Assembly: GCA_029706075.1 (NCBI GenBank)
Contig: JAINUG010000015.1
Location: 7,028,154-7,092,153 of the forward strand
DNA from: Aldrovandia affinis
Taxonomy: Eukaryota > Chordata > Actinopteri > Notacanthiformes > Halosauridae
Length of the DNA stretch: 64,000 nucleotides
Reading direction: 5' to 3'
Shown one piece after another: positions 27,801-37,860 of the stretch. Made by a program: the position numbers and the translations under genes. Within the stretch, counting starts at the first letter, position 1. Each line of letters starts with the position of its first letter. Under the pieces are notes generated by a model that ran no database searches, had not been told where the DNA came from, and saw nothing but the letters and a program-made list of their open reading frames with translations.

Positions 27801-30800
27801 TTAAGTGTAATTATTGTAAAGCTATTAAGGCAATTATACGGGCATGATTTTTCTAAGCAAATGTCTTGAAAGACCAGTTTCTCTTACAGGTGAGAATACG
27901 AGTCTCTCACAGTTAAAAATATTCATAGTTACAACCTTTTTGTGAACTATTACTGAGTGTTTTTCACAAAAGGAACAAAACACAATGGAGGAGGGCAAGG
28001 ACAAAAAATGCAAGCACATTTCCGTCTTCCCTCTTTCTTTGATTCCTCAGTCATTTAAAACCAAATCATTTGATATTTAGTTATTGAAGCATTTGCCAGT
28101 CTAATCTCAACTACAGCTAAATCTTTGGTATTTCACTTGTTTCCCTTTTAGGAATTTAAAAACCTCAATCAAATCCCCCCTAAGTCTCCGTTTGCTAAGC
28201 TTAAATAGATTGAGTGCCTTAAGTCTATCCTCATAACCTTTACCTTTCATACCAGGTATCAGTTTAGTTGCCCTTCTTTTTCTTCTATAAGAGCTATAAG
28301 AGCTTCTAAGAGCTTCTATATCTTTCTTGTAGTGCGGTGCCCAGACCTGCAGACAGTATTCTAAGTGAGGTCTGACAACTACAATTCCTAAGTCTTTTTC
28401 AAATTGAACACCTACTAACTTTGCTCCTCCCATAAAATACTCCTGTCTAAGGTTTTTATTTCCCACATGCATAACTTTACATTTAGCAATATTGAATGTC
28501 ATCTGCCACGTATCTGCCCATTCTTTAATTTTTTTAAATCATCTTGGATTACTTGACAGAAGGCTTCTGAGTAGACCACACAAATCAGGTCATTCTGGCT
28601 TCTCTTTCTGTGTCAGAACGGCTCTTTATTTTTACTGTACACTAAGAACGATGTCCCCGTATCAGTGATCATGTGAGAAGGGGGGTCGTATGTCCTGCAG
28701 CAGGAATTTCTTTGGTTATTGATTCTTTGTGATTTTAAGTGATATTGCATAGTTTCCTAGCATCGTGTAATTTCAATTGTTGGAATCTTCCTGAGCAGCT
28801 CATGTTCCACTGAGGCACAGAAAACTGATTTATTTAAAGCACCTACAGTGCTAAATCTTTGCTTGCTTTGATTGAAAATAATCATCATTATGTTTAGTCA
28901 AACTCAAGGCCCAGGGAATTTCCTTTCAAAACACAAATCTGTAGTTGGTTGCAATTCATTAAAAGGCTTGTGTGTCAGTGCACCACAACATAACCCCTAG
29001 ACAGGGCTCTGCTAAGGAACCTCGGCCTTTAGAAGCTTCAGTGGGCATTAATGGCTGTAATTCAAGATGAGTCTTAACCTGGACCATCACCTCTCTCCCA
29101 TATGCTGCACTGTGGAAATTCACTGGTGTTTATTTCATTTGTTTGTGCCGTGCTCAGTGATGTCGTTTTTAAGTTTTTAAATGGGCTGTCTTTTGGACAA
29201 TTAAAGCTGTCCGTTGCGTTCTGCCAGTTGTTTTAGCAAGAAAATACTGAGTGAAGTATTGTTGAAAGTTATTTTTGTATTTGTGTGCTTTAACTTTTAA
29301 ATTGACAGTGTTATTGATTAACTGAATCCCAACACCTATGATTGGCTGTATCCTTTATTTGATTACAGTCTGTGATTAATATATGACCAAAGAAAACACC
29401 CTTGAGAAGTATTGCTATATCAGTCATAAAAGCTGGGAAAGATTTGCATACCATTTCCTGAAAAGGGCTGATATGTAGAGCCAGTTGATAATAGTCATCA
29501 ATAAACAATGTGAGTAATCAGATTAGGTGGCATTTGCACCGAAAAGGAAAGTTAATTTGTTTTTCTTAATGCATGGAAATGTGTTCACTCAGTGCTGTGA
29601 ATGTAATTACTTGGCTCTACCACTTAGCTGGGGGTTGGCAGTTTTAATTAAACTTGCATAAGTTCACAGTCCTCTTTGGGTGCCTTGATTACTCTTTCTT
29701 TTTTAAAGTGGAAGCATTGTGTGAAGAAAAACACTAGCATTCATTCAGAACCTCATTATTTGTAATACCTACTTTATAGTTCTTAATAACTATATACTCA
29801 TAGTATGTACATCAATACAAGTAAAGGGGCTTCATTTATATACTATGTACATCTTCACAAAATCTATTAAAATGGTTTTAATGTTCCTGTTCCAACATAT
29901 TCTATACTTGAACACAGCTTAACAACAGATGTTATCTTTTGTGCAGGAGAGGCTGGTTTCCATCTTCCTATTGTTGTCCTTATACAGAGATTGTGGTCAA
30001 AAACAGGTAAGGTAACCCCAGCTCACACGAGCCCGTTTGAATGCCAACTCAGTTCAAATATACAGGTAACTGTCCAAATAAAGGAAACGCTTGAGTAAAT
30101 GAAGGGTTCTGGCAGCTCTGTTATGGTGTGAGGTACATTTTCCTGGCATGGTTCAGGTCCACTGAATCCCATAGAGTGCAAGGTAAACGCCAGTAAATAC
30201 AAAACCATTTGATCACCAACCATTTTTTTTTTTTTTTTTTTTTTTTTCTTTATATTTTTCAGATTTTTCCCAGTTTTTCTCCCAATTTAGTGGCCAATTA
30301 TTCTATTCAATTTAGTGGCCAAATCTATTTATCCTACTATCCCCCCCACAAGCCTGCTGCTAGCCTATTTCTGACACCAGTAGTGGCATGAACAAGGAAC
30401 CGCTTCCTCCGTGACAGAAGACAGATAGACAGCTAATTGCCGACCGTGATTCCGATACAGCCAGAGAAGCTTTCTGCAGCAAGCTCATGTCGGCTTCCCT
30501 CCCCCCTCCCTGGGGCGGATAGCCAATTGCCGCCCGGCACTCCCGACCAGAGCCGGACTGGCACAGGTGGGAATCGAACCCCGGTCGCAGTGGGCAACAT
30601 GCATCCCGGTCAGATGTCTTTGCCGTCACGCCACCCTGGAGGCCCAGTGAAGCATTTTTATCCTGATAGGAGTGGTCTCTTCCAGGATGACAGTGCCCCA
30701 TTCACAGGGCACAATGGTTTGATGAGCATGAAAACGATGTAAACCATATGCCATGATTGTCTCAGTCACCAGATCACAACCAAATTGGGGGAGATTATGG

Positions 30801-33800
30801 GAGATTCTGGAGTGGCACCTGAGACAGCGTTTTCCACCACCATCAACAGAACTCCAAATTATGGAATTTCTTGTGGAAGAATGGTGTTGCATCTCTCCTA
30901 CAGAGTTGTAGAATCTATGCCTAGGTGCCTTGAAGCTGTTCTGGCAGCTCTTGGTGGCCCAATGCCCTATTAAGACACTTTATATTGGTAGTTCCTTTAT
31001 TTTGGCAGTTACCTGTAGTTGTAGTGTAAAGGTGTGGCCAAAGTTTGTAAATGGTGCACATACACAGTATAAAATGTGCTGATTTTACATCGCATGGCTT
31101 TTAGGCTCAATTTTCAAACAGCAGCTAGTTCATGATTCTATGTCAGTGATTTAAACAGGGTTACGCATCTTCCTGTGGACCCTGGTAACATGAAGGACAT
31201 ATTTAGATGAGTATTACACTTTTACTTTGCAGATGTCCTTATCCCAGGCAGCATAGACAAATTACATGTTTTATATACTTCTATTCATTAAATGCCAGAA
31301 TATGTACAAAACAAATGCAGGTTACATTTAAGTTCTTTGCACATTGGTACAACAACAAGTCTCCTAACTTGAATTGAAGAGCATTCTTACCTTCTATGAA
31401 ACACTACCACAAAGTTGCTAATATACAAGATTTCATATGGATATTTATTTTTAAATACCTTAATGAATACTCAACATTAAAATACCCTTTTTTCCACAAT
31501 ATTGCCTTATGATTTACCATCATCACCATTACTGCAATGATTATTATGTTGTTGTTAGCTAGCGTTCAAGCTGTTACTGTGACTGTGTCCACCCACAGCA
31601 TTGCAACACCGGTTCGCAGTATGAGCGTGGCCAACCTCGCAGAGCAGGAAAAGACGACCATGGTGCTGCCCCCCCCAGACTACAGCGACATGCCCAGCAG
31701 CAGGAGCACCCCCAGCAAGCTATCCACACCCTCACCACAGAACACGGTCAGCTCCTTCAACCTCTGCCGCCCTTGTCTTACCTGATATACTTCTCATCTT
31801 TCAACACCAGTTATGGTGAAACAGCCATGGTGTCAAGAGTGTGCATGTATGGGCCTGCATTTTACATTTACATTTGACATTTTAAGCATTTAGCAGACGC
31901 TCTTATCCAGAGCGACTTACAAGATGTGCATTAATACATGGTAGGAACAATCATAGTTCACACAAGAGATCAGTACAGTAATACAGCGATAGAAATCGTT
32001 GTAGGCAGCTGCATACCATACCTGTAACACGGTGAAGGAAAAGGTTCGTCATTTTTGTTTAGTTTAGTTTTTGTGTGTTTTGTGCGTCGGGGCACTTGTT
32101 CTTAGTGCAGTGATGCACTCTACTGTTCAACTTGAAACCCATATGTATTTATGTACGTATGCGTGCAAGTAGCTACATCCCAGGCTTTACACATAATACT
32201 GAGTTTGTATTCAGCTGTAGTGTATAGTAGCCCTGGGATGTAAATGAAGAAGGGAAGTGCTCACTTCCTTCCTGTATCTCTTGTAAATATGTACATACAG
32301 TGTATACAGTGTGTTATGAAGCTTTCTGACACTGGGTCACTGATAGCAAGCTTGTGGAGTTGTTTTTAGCATCAAATCAGCCATCATGTGCCCTTTATTT
32401 CGCTGTTCTATGATGATGTTTGATGTTTGAAAAGCACTTCAGTGTTTACAGTTATGCTTCCTTTATTTGAATGTCACATAGTGATATAGTGATCCACACC
32501 AGGGATGGTAATATAGGTGCAGGCCTGGTATAAACAAACACACATGGAGAAATTACCCATAATTCAAGCCCTGTAATTCACATACTATGTACTACAGCTT
32601 CTGTGTGCAGCTTGGCAGTCAGTTGCTTGAAAAGCAGTTCCAGGAGAGCACAACTATTCCTGGGGTGGAGCCAAGCTCCCTTTGATTTGATATATGATCC
32701 TTGAGTTCCTTTTAGCTTAATTAGCTTTATCTGATGCATTGTCCCGAGCGCAGTATGCAGTCCATTTCACACTTCAACCTAAATAAGGACCAAGAACACT
32801 GCCTCCTTCCTTGTTGTCATAGTACCTTACAATAAGAGGCAGTACACTGGCAGTAGAGGGTCTGCTTTTCTGATTGTGGCTTTGATTTGAGGCAATTGGT
32901 CATAAGTCAGTGAATGGAAAGCCGTGCAAGGAGATACTGCTCCACCTGGCCGAGTCACTCTGAAGCAGCGTGAAATATTCATGAGCACAGGGCCCTCCTG
33001 TTCTGGCCAGAGGCCTGCCTCTCATTTGGCTGCAACGAAAGTCGTCGCCACACATCCGGGGTCAGGCTCCTTCTTCTGATAGAATTTCAACACGGGAGTG
33101 AACCTGAAACCTGCACCCTCACCTCAGCCGTGTGGCTGGAGTCAGAGTAAATAGGGGTAATTCAAGGAACAGCTTCTTTTGTATTCATTTTCTCACCGAG
33201 ACGCGGTTCAGTCCGCACCATCTTGGGTCGTATAACAAGCCCGGTGAAAAATATGATTGTAAATGGGTTCTTATGGTCAGCAGAGATGAGAAAGGTGGCA
33301 GTGGAACCCATTTTAAAGTGAAAAGTCAGGGCATGTGGGTGACTGCAGTGGTATGTCACAAGGCTGGATTGTTGCTGATGTAAATGCAGCTGGTGTTGAG
33401 CCCTTCCGAGAAGTGAGTGGCAACCCTGTGTCCAATGTGCTTTCTGTAGAGCTGTGTTTTCTATATATACATGTATAAACAGACAAGGGCAGGCTGTTCA
33501 CTGGAAACCCCTGAACAATTGTATCATTACCATTCATTGTTGGAGGAGGACTGAAGAGGGAAGCCTATCTGACTGATAATCAGGCATTGCTTGTCACATT
33601 CCAAGAAGGTATAGACATGTACCTTTGATTTTAAAATTGAAATATGTGAACTTTTGTAATGATAAGAATAGAGTCATCATTGTTCTAGATGCGTGGATTT
33701 ATTCCAATGACCTCATTTGCCAGGGAGGAAAGAAGTTCACAGGAACTCTCTATGGTTCTGTCGTCTTGCAGTAAAAAGACATTTCAAAAATGTTCCCTGC

Positions 33801-34678
33801 CTGCTTTCATTTCTGCATTGGGAGGGGGAGCACAGGGTGAAGGGGGATCATAGAGCTTCTGTGCATCTACGACGGCAATTAGTCCTGCCCAATGTCAGCT
33901 GATTTGAGAATGAAACCGCTAGCCTCTAGGGCAGGACTTTTCCACTGATTAAATGTCCATTTTGCTGTAATTGCTGCCTAAGGGTTTTTGAAAGAAATAT
34001 AGTGCTGTTGAGAGAGGTGTTGTGCACAGCAGAGCGGAAACGTGTAGTCATGTGACTCAGGAGAGGTGACTTTGCTTTTCGGCTTGCTGTGGCTGGCAGA
34101 CACCGACTCGTTGAAGTTTAGACTCACCACTCCTGCACTCCACTGCACTCTTCCTGTCACAGGCTGCCCTCTAGTGACACAGTGTGTGTTTTATTGGACA
34201 TAAATGGACTGTAAATAATAGCAATACTGTACCTGGATATATGGAAATGTCTCCCAGCTGGAGAAGGGCCGACATTTCAAGACACGACACATTTAGTTAT
34301 GTCACAGTGTAATGTGTGTTTTAGAGTGACAGGTCATCTATTGGGCACCCGGATCACACCTTGTTGGGTGGAGAGTATTTGTCATTTGGGAGGAAGGTGG
34401 AGGGAATACTTTATATAAGGACATCTGCTGTGCTTGGGCTGATATTCCATTGTCTTCAACAGGTGACTCAACCAAATGGTATCTCAAAGCCTCCATTCTT
34501 GGGGTGAGTAACATGAATAAAAGAAAATTAAAGCTATCTCAAGAGTACCTCTGGAGTTGATGATCTCAGCCTGGCCATCAGTAACGAGCTGCTTTCTCTT
34601 CACAGCGGAGGGAATCCCTTTGCTACCATCAAACTGCGGCCTACAGTCACCAACGACAGATCCGCCCCAGCCATCTGA
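1172..34678 (+). CDS. baiap2l1: BAIAP2L1 / IRTKS, I-BAR and SH3 domain actin-membrane scaffold (13 exons, first exon outside window)
   Basis: CDS spans are 1172-1247, 2172-2258, 14181-14242, 16711-16782, 17389-17523, 24267-24419, 24836-24991, 25272-25392, 26070-26283, 29947-30006, 31563-31746, 34463-34503 and 34606-34678. They total 1434 nt (477 aa plus stop) and every junction keeps phase. Seen: an IMD (I-BAR) at residues about 1-230 ([36 protein letters not shown]); the family signature [10 protein letters not shown]; an SH3 domain at about 314-368 ([22 protein letters not shown]); and a WH2-like end, [17 protein letters not shown]. Known for the family: IRTKS bends membrane outward, bundles actin and links N-WASP-type regulators in filopodia and microvilli. 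Length and the number of exons agree with mammalian BAIAP2L1, which has about 17 more N-terminal residues. The C-terminus rules out BAIAP2 and BAIAP2L2. Which teleost copy (a or b) cannot be said. Confidence 0.95.
2172..2258 (+). CDS. baiap2l1: baiap2l1 exon 3 (I-BAR)
   Basis: The acceptor is tttcag|CAATGACC and the donor TTAG|GTGAGT. It encodes [20 protein letters not shown] followed by AVSPVSREL, matching the second IMD segment of IRTKS. It enters and leaves in phase 1. Confidence 0.93.
6897..8858 (+). repeat. Recurring 15-mer GTTATGGATGTGACA, four copies
   Basis: Exact copies begin at 6897, 7038, 7225 and 8844, in the same orientation, with unrelated DNA between. Four exact copies of a 15-mer within 2 kb are not expected by chance. 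It may mark the body of an uncharacterised repeat. Confidence 0.6.
8310..8585 (+). repeat. Dispersed repeat, copy 1 (partner at 38255-38545)
   Basis: It shares blocks in the same order with the bri3 intron: GAGTGTTTCAGACTC, TTTTTTCCTCTCCAG-like, AGCGTTTTCTGA and CACCTGTATTTCATATGGAT (ACCTG... here). Coding potential is not apparent. The family is unknown. Confidence 0.55.
10296..10405 (+). repeat. Imperfect tandem duplication, unit about 50 bp
   Basis: Two successive units share ATAATCAC, GTGGAAACCAGTGCTCACA-like and CACTAAAGTT-like blocks with several substitutions. Confidence 0.5.
12796..12826. repeat. (CA)n microsatellite
   Basis: About 15 CA units, followed by interrupted CA/TCA sequence up to about 12848. 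Confidence 0.9.
14181..14242 (+). CDS. baiap2l1: baiap2l1 exon 4 (I-BAR)
   Basis: The acceptor is tttgtag|GGGTGG and the donor GAGAAT|GTGAGT. It encodes [20 protein letters not shown] then N. It enters in phase 1 and leaves in phase 0, after a 11.9-kb intron. Confidence 0.93.
14995..15280 (-). pseudogene. Tc1-type transposase fragment (N-terminal part)
   Basis: The - strand translation contains [20 protein letters not shown] and [12 protein letters not shown], typical of the paired helix-turn-helix DNA-binding part of fish Tc1 transposases. No catalytic DDE part and no inverted repeats are seen. A dead fragment in a baiap2l1 intron. Confidence 0.7.
16711..16782 (+). CDS. baiap2l1: baiap2l1 exon 5 (I-BAR), 3' end overlapped by a tandem repeat
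   Basis: The acceptor is tttttag|TTTAAA and the donor ATGACT|GTGAGT. It encodes [20 protein letters not shown] then KYMT, 24 codons in phase 0. The last 17 exon bases and the donor are the first unit of a 46-bp tandem array running through most of the next intron. Confidence 0.93.
16765..17195 (+). repeat. 46-bp tandem array that includes and multiplies a splice donor
   Basis: The period is exactly 46 bp. CTGTGAGTA falls at GT positions 16783 (the real donor), 16829, 16875, 16921, 17001, 17047, 17093, 17139 and 17185, with one degenerate unit near 16957. The unit is ATGTGAAATGCATAACT, then GTGAGTACTNNTTCATTACA and CCCTGTRTA. Its first 17 bases derive from the end of exon 5. The array fills about 410 of the 606 intron bases. 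Confidence 0.95.
17389..17523 (+). CDS. baiap2l1: baiap2l1 exon 6 (I-BAR, basic patch)
   Basis: The acceptor is cccatag|GCAACG and the donor AATGAG|GTGAGC. Its 45 codons include [20 protein letters not shown] and [11 protein letters not shown]. The lysine/arginine-rich stretch is the part of IMDs that contacts acidic lipids and actin. Phase is 0 at both ends. Confidence 0.94.
18594..19521. mobile_element. Non-autonomous DNA element with nested inverted repeats (about 930 bp)
   Basis: It starts GGGGCCTGTCTCACAAAG and ends with the exact inverse CTTTGTGAGACAGGCCCC. Inside, a second arm at 18812-18890 (TTTCACAAAGCAGGATTGG, TTTGGGTTTAACCCTGGGTT) pairs with 19440-19515. No transposase frame is seen. 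The superfamily is not clear and no target duplication stands out. Confidence 0.6.
22515..23028 (-). pseudogene. Truncated Tc1-type transposon with one terminal repeat
   Basis: The - strand encodes [20 protein letters not shown], then [20 protein letters not shown], the N-terminal DNA-binding region of a fish Tc1 transposase. After about 80 residues the frame decays. The right end holds CTAATAAAGTGACCACTGAG followed by TGTA, the usual terminal repeat with TA. The catalytic part and left end are missing. Confidence 0.8.
23536..23595. repeat. 20-bp tandem repeat, 3 copies
   Basis: ACATATGCTGTATATAAATA is repeated three times with one substitution in the last unit. Confidence 0.85.
24267..24419 (+). 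CDS. baiap2l1: baiap2l1 exon 7 (I-BAR)
   Basis: The acceptor is ccccacag|TTCGTG and the donor GACAAG|GTAATG. It encodes [20 protein letters not shown], then [19 protein letters not shown], the most conserved IMD block, and ends [11 protein letters not shown]. Confidence 0.95.
24836..24991 (+). CDS. baiap2l1: baiap2l1 exon 8 (end of I-BAR and linker)
   Basis: The acceptor is gacacag|GCCAAA and the donor AACAGG|GTGAGT. It encodes [20 protein letters not shown], then the proline-rich linker start [11 protein letters not shown]. Its 52 codons are in phase 0. Confidence 0.94.
25272..25392 (+). CDS. baiap2l1: baiap2l1 exon 9 (proline-rich linker)
   Basis: The acceptor is gttcag|AATAAC and the donor ATCACAG|GTATTT. 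It encodes a low-complexity linker with [20 protein letters not shown], matching the PPAPxxxxxTSPLxDMF stretch of IRTKS. It leaves in phase 1. Confidence 0.92.
26070..26283 (+). CDS. baiap2l1: baiap2l1 exon 10 (SH3 domain, first part)
   Basis: The acceptor is ctgacag|ATCACA and the donor AGGCA|GTAAGT. It encodes [13 protein letters not shown] followed by most of the SH3 fold, with [32 protein letters not shown]. It is GC-richer than the surrounding DNA, as expected of conserved coding sequence. It leaves in phase 2. Confidence 0.95.
26284..29946 (+). other. baiap2l1 intron (3.7 kb) between SH3 exons
   Basis: Apart from the LINE remnant at 28107-28560 on the opposite strand, I see no gene or repeat structure. 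Confidence 0.55.
28107..28560 (-). mobile_element. CR1-like LINE reverse transcriptase remnant
   Basis: A 131-codon open frame on the - strand carries [17 protein letters not shown], then [26 protein letters not shown] and [36 protein letters not shown]. These are the C-terminal RT and thumb blocks of CR1/Rex-type LINEs. A stretch between EKDLGIVV and VRPHLEYC is missing relative to complete elements. It is frame-preserving but not functional alone. Confidence 0.75.
29947..30006 (+). CDS. baiap2l1: baiap2l1 exon 11 (SH3 domain, last strand)
   Basis: A 60-nt exon bounded by tgtgcag|GAGAGG and AAACAG|GTAAGG. It encodes [27 protein letters not shown] is the closing SH3 strand, and phase (2 in, 2 out) fits both neighbours. 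It is too short to show as an isolated frame. Confidence 0.9.
30063..31015 (+). mobile_element. Tc1/mariner-type element, deleted and interrupted by a SINE
   Basis: The ends CAGGTAACTGTCCAAATAAA and its inverse TTTATTTTGGCAGTTACCTG are flanked by TA on both sides. The + strand 3' half has a decayed transposase C-terminus finishing [21 protein letters not shown] with stop at 30971-30973. Frameshifts precede it and most of the N-terminus is absent. It sits in the baiap2l1 intron between exons 11 and 12. Confidence 0.85.
30233..30645 (-). mobile_element. tRNA-derived SINE inserted in the Tc1 element
   Basis: Read on the - strand it has a tRNA-like head with an A-box-like TGGCGTGACGG and B box GGTTCGATTCC, then the body GCAATTGGCTATCCGCCCCA, AGGGAGGGGGGAGGGAAGCC, and ends in a poly-A tract (the T-run at 30233-30247). 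It shares its body with the SINE at 45621-45988. Confidence 0.8.
31563..31746 (+). CDS. baiap2l1: baiap2l1 exon 12 (C-terminal linker)
   Basis: I chose the acceptor tagctag|CGTTCA because it keeps phase and yields AVTV...[11 protein letters not shown], matching the AVTV...TPVRSIS stretch of IRTKS. A second AG 42 bases downstream would also keep phase and drop 18 residues or fewer. The donor is AACACG|GTCAGC. It encodes MVLPPPDY, a conserved IRTKS motif. Confidence 0.9.
31747..34462 (+). other. baiap2l1 intron (2.7 kb)
   Basis: It holds an L2-type LINE tail at 31859-32000. No further exon or element is recognised. Confidence 0.55.
31859..32000 (-). mobile_element. L2-type LINE/SINE 3' tail
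   Basis: On the - strand: ATGCACATCTTGTAAGTCGC, then TCTGGATAAGAGCGTCTGCT-AAATG, ending in TGTAAATGTAAA. This is the 3' tail common to fish L2 LINEs and the SINEs they mobilise. It matches 61100-61235. Confidence 0.8.
34463..34503 (+). CDS. baiap2l1: baiap2l1 exon 13
   Basis: A 41-nt exon between caacag|GTGACT and TTGGG|GTGAGT. It encodes [14 protein letters not shown], matching NGTAKPPFL in mammalian IRTKS. It leaves in phase 2. Confidence 0.9.
34606..34678 (+). CDS. baiap2l1: baiap2l1 exon 14 (WH2-like C-terminus and stop)
   Basis: The acceptor is ttcacag|CGGAGG and the stop is TGA at 34676-34678. It encodes [20 protein letters not shown] followed by PAI, the WH2-like actin-binding tail that separates IRTKS from its paralogues. 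The 3' UTR follows. Confidence 0.95.
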
Positions 34679-36300
34679 TGGCCAGGGGCCGGGTCCTGCA
34701 GCCCAGCCATGGGGATTGATTTTGGACTACGGGCCTCTGAAACTCACCCCAGGGTCTTAATCCAACCGGCCATGCTCCACCCATACCAAATCTGCAGCGT
34801 GAAGCTTACGCCCTCATTCATTTGTAGTGGAATTCCCCATATAGGAATATGCAGTAGCGAGATTTGGGTTGGATTGAAGATTTAAATGGCTGTGCTGGAG
34901 AATCTCTGCTACAGATGCCATGTTTATTTCAGTGATGATGTCTTAAACCTACTGCTGCACACACTCACATTGAGATGGAGAAACAATTTATTTATATATG
35001 TTTAAAGCAAATTCAGATATATTTTAAGAAAAATTTATTGTGAATAAGTGTACACAAGCATTGCCTCATTCTATGTGCAAAAATGTGTACAAAGTATTGA
35101 CTCAAACTTTTTTTTTTTTTTCTGTTTTGAAAGAAAAATATGTGTTATGTGTTTTAGATGGGAGACTGACTGCTTGTTAAAAAAATCAATTTCATATTTT
35201 AATTAGCATTGAATGCTAGATGAAGTGTTCTGTATGGGATGTGTATGGATCATTTAGCTTTTTCAGAAATGTAAAACCATATTATATTCTTAGTATGGTT
35301 AGAGTACAGTGGCCTTTAACATAGAGCTACATCACACTGGCTGTAGTCTGTAATGATTCCTTACTGGTAAGCATACCATAGCCATTCACATATTTGTGGT
35401 GATGTAGGAATTTACAGGTTTTACCTAAACATCATTTATGTATAAAGGTATGCCATATATAATAGATGTATTGCATTCCATCATAACATATGGCATTATA
35501 TATATATGCATGATTTTGTCAAATAATTGAGTATGGCCATTTAAAAGCATTATGTCCCAATCCCTTTTCAGATACTGATGTGCATTCTTCTCTTCTTGAA
35601 CACAGATTATTTATGTTCAAGATTTATGTTCAAACTTCATATTCTGAAGAGGAACATCAACATTTTAATTTTTTAATCTCCTTTTTGACCAAGTGCTTTA
35701 GCTGGTTATTGAGACATATCAAATGTGGGGGAAATGGTTGCCTTAACTACAGTTTATTTATTTCTATTTTTGTATTGTCAAATCACATCTTCCTACCAAA
35801 TTACTCAAGTATAAATGATAGACATGATCTGGAAAATATTTTCTCACATGGATTACAGTCGTTGATACATGCACTTGTTCCATGTTTTAATACTTCATAT
35901 AAAATATTTTTGCTTTTTTTTTTTTTTTGCCATAATTAAGGTTGTTTTCTTATCTGCTACCCCTTCCTCTGCATTTAGCTTTGGTAGGTTTGCTTAAGAA
36001 AGCAAACAAAAAAAGCCTTGTTTTGTGAGATAGAATTAATATCAACATGACACTTATCAGATTTTCTTAACAGCACGCCCTTTTTAAAATGGATAGGGAT
36101 TTTGTCCAAAAACACTTGTAAGGAAAATGCTGGAGTTGATCAGTGAAAACCTCAACATTCATAACAAGGCTGACATGCATTCTGTGATTAATAACATTAT
36201 TATGTTGGAATAAAACTGATTCAACCGTTTTTACCTGTTCTGTCAAGTGTCAGATCTGTAACATTCATGGGATCACAATAGTAATAAAAGAGAAGATCGC
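34679..36300 (+). other. baiap2l1: baiap2l1 3' UTR (probable) with poly(A) signals
   Basis: This is AT-rich DNA with no coding exon after the stop. AATAAA occurs at 36209-36214 and 36283-36288, making a 3' UTR of about 1.6 kb plausible. The true end cannot be fixed from sequence alone. T-runs lie at about 35110 and 35917. Confidence 0.5.
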
Positions 36301-37727
36301 ATCACGTCTTGAAATGCAAGCCTCCATTTTACAGTTTTTACTGCTGTATGTACAAGTTTATGTCAAGTCTGATGAATTTAAGCCAAACAAAACTACTCCC
36401 GTCGATATACTTTTATTTACAATTCTCTTACAGTATATAAAAAGTGTGAACTTAAAGTGTGGTGTGCTTCAGTGCACAGCAAATGCCAACCAACACCAAT
36501 AATATCTTGGCGTATTGTAATGACCGATGGTATAATTTGCCTGCCAATACAGGAATGCAGCACACAGAAGCACGCTTGATTGTCTTTCATTAAAAGAGGA
36601 GAAATTCTAGCATCTGAGGACACTAGCTTCACATGTTCAAGGTTACAGATTGTCAGATTGAAATGCATAATCTGATCGATGCATACTTCCCTTAATCAAA
36701 ACAACATGTACAGTGTTCCTGAATTTATATCACCTGCAGAAGCAGTTTAGTGTCATTTTTCTGGTATGTTCAAGGTCAGCAGATGCCCTTAAATAATTGT
36801 AATATTAACACCACCACCAAAGATCAGTGCTGTTAATACATGGCCCCCAACACAAAAAAAGCAGCTATAGAAAGCTGGTGTGATTTACAAGAAAATAATT
36901 ACTTAACATGTTTGTAATAAAAAGTATTTCATCTGCTAAAAAAAAACAACTAATCTCTAATAACTAAATGGATCATTAAATGGATACATTCAGCAGCTCC
37001 TGCCCTGTATTGTGTCTGGAGGACTTTCACAGAAGGGAACAGCAGTAATAGTGGGGAAATTACAGGCAAGGTTTGGTCTTTTGAATGGCAAAAAATTATA
37101 CTTATATTTCCTATTATGGCCATGCTCAAGGCAAAATTAACAAAATAAATGAATGAATAATATTCATCTTGCTAAAGCTAAGCACGTGGGAATAGTCTGA
37201 AGCACGGGGGAGAGAAAGAAACATTTTTAAAGCTTGTAAACTTATATGTTTTTAAAGTTATCAACACCCAGCTCTGGCACTGCAGAAGCTGGTGTAATGG
37301 AATTCAAACTATACAAAATAAATGAATGAAAAGGAAGTCCTCGACTCATACCATTTCAGATTACACATTTCTAGGGCATGTATCAATGCAGCAATTCCTA
37401 GAAGAATAGATTTGTATCATTCATTCATATTCATATTATTTGTCAGTTATATTCCTTGATTATTTGTTCTTTTTTAATTTTTTTTTTTCCCAAAGGCACC
37501 AATGACTAATCAATGAATGTGAAAGGAAGTCCATGCATGCGAGTGAAAAAGACATATTCCTGTGCATGTCTTTTCAATTGTTTTACATTGTACCTTCATG
37601 ATCATTATCGATAATGTGCATGGCAACATCAGGGTACAAACAACAAAAAAACTAAAACTAAAAAAAACATCTGAATAACAACTGAGTGGAAAACGTTAGA
37701 CCTTCAGCGAGTTACAGTTCAGTCTCT
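36301..37727. other. bri3 3' UTR / convergent intergenic region
   Basis: AT-rich DNA between the two convergent genes with no coding signal. Much of it is probably the bri3 3' UTR if the signal at 36412 is used. Confidence 0.5.
36412..36417 (-). terminator. Candidate bri3 poly(A) signal (AATAAA on - strand)
   Basis: TTTATT on the + strand reads AATAAA on the - strand, 1.3 kb after the bri3 stop codon. It lies only about 125 bp from the last baiap2l1 signal, so the two transcripts would end almost back to back. Confidence 0.35.
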
Positions 37728-37860
37728 CTAACCAAAGGTGGCCCCACAGTTGGGACATCTTCTCTGACGAAGCGCAAGGCAGAAGAGGATTCCAATGGGG
37801 AAAAATACAATGGCACAAAGGATCCCGAGGCAAGTGAAGTCATCTTCCAGCACACCGACT
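37728..37860 (-). CDS. bri3: bri3 exon 3 (membrane segment and stop)
   Basis: The acceptor is ctcctcag|AGTCGG and the stop TAG at 37728-37730. It encodes [19 protein letters not shown] followed by [20 protein letters not shown] and GATFG, the single hydrophobic segment and conserved C-terminus. Confidence 0.95.
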
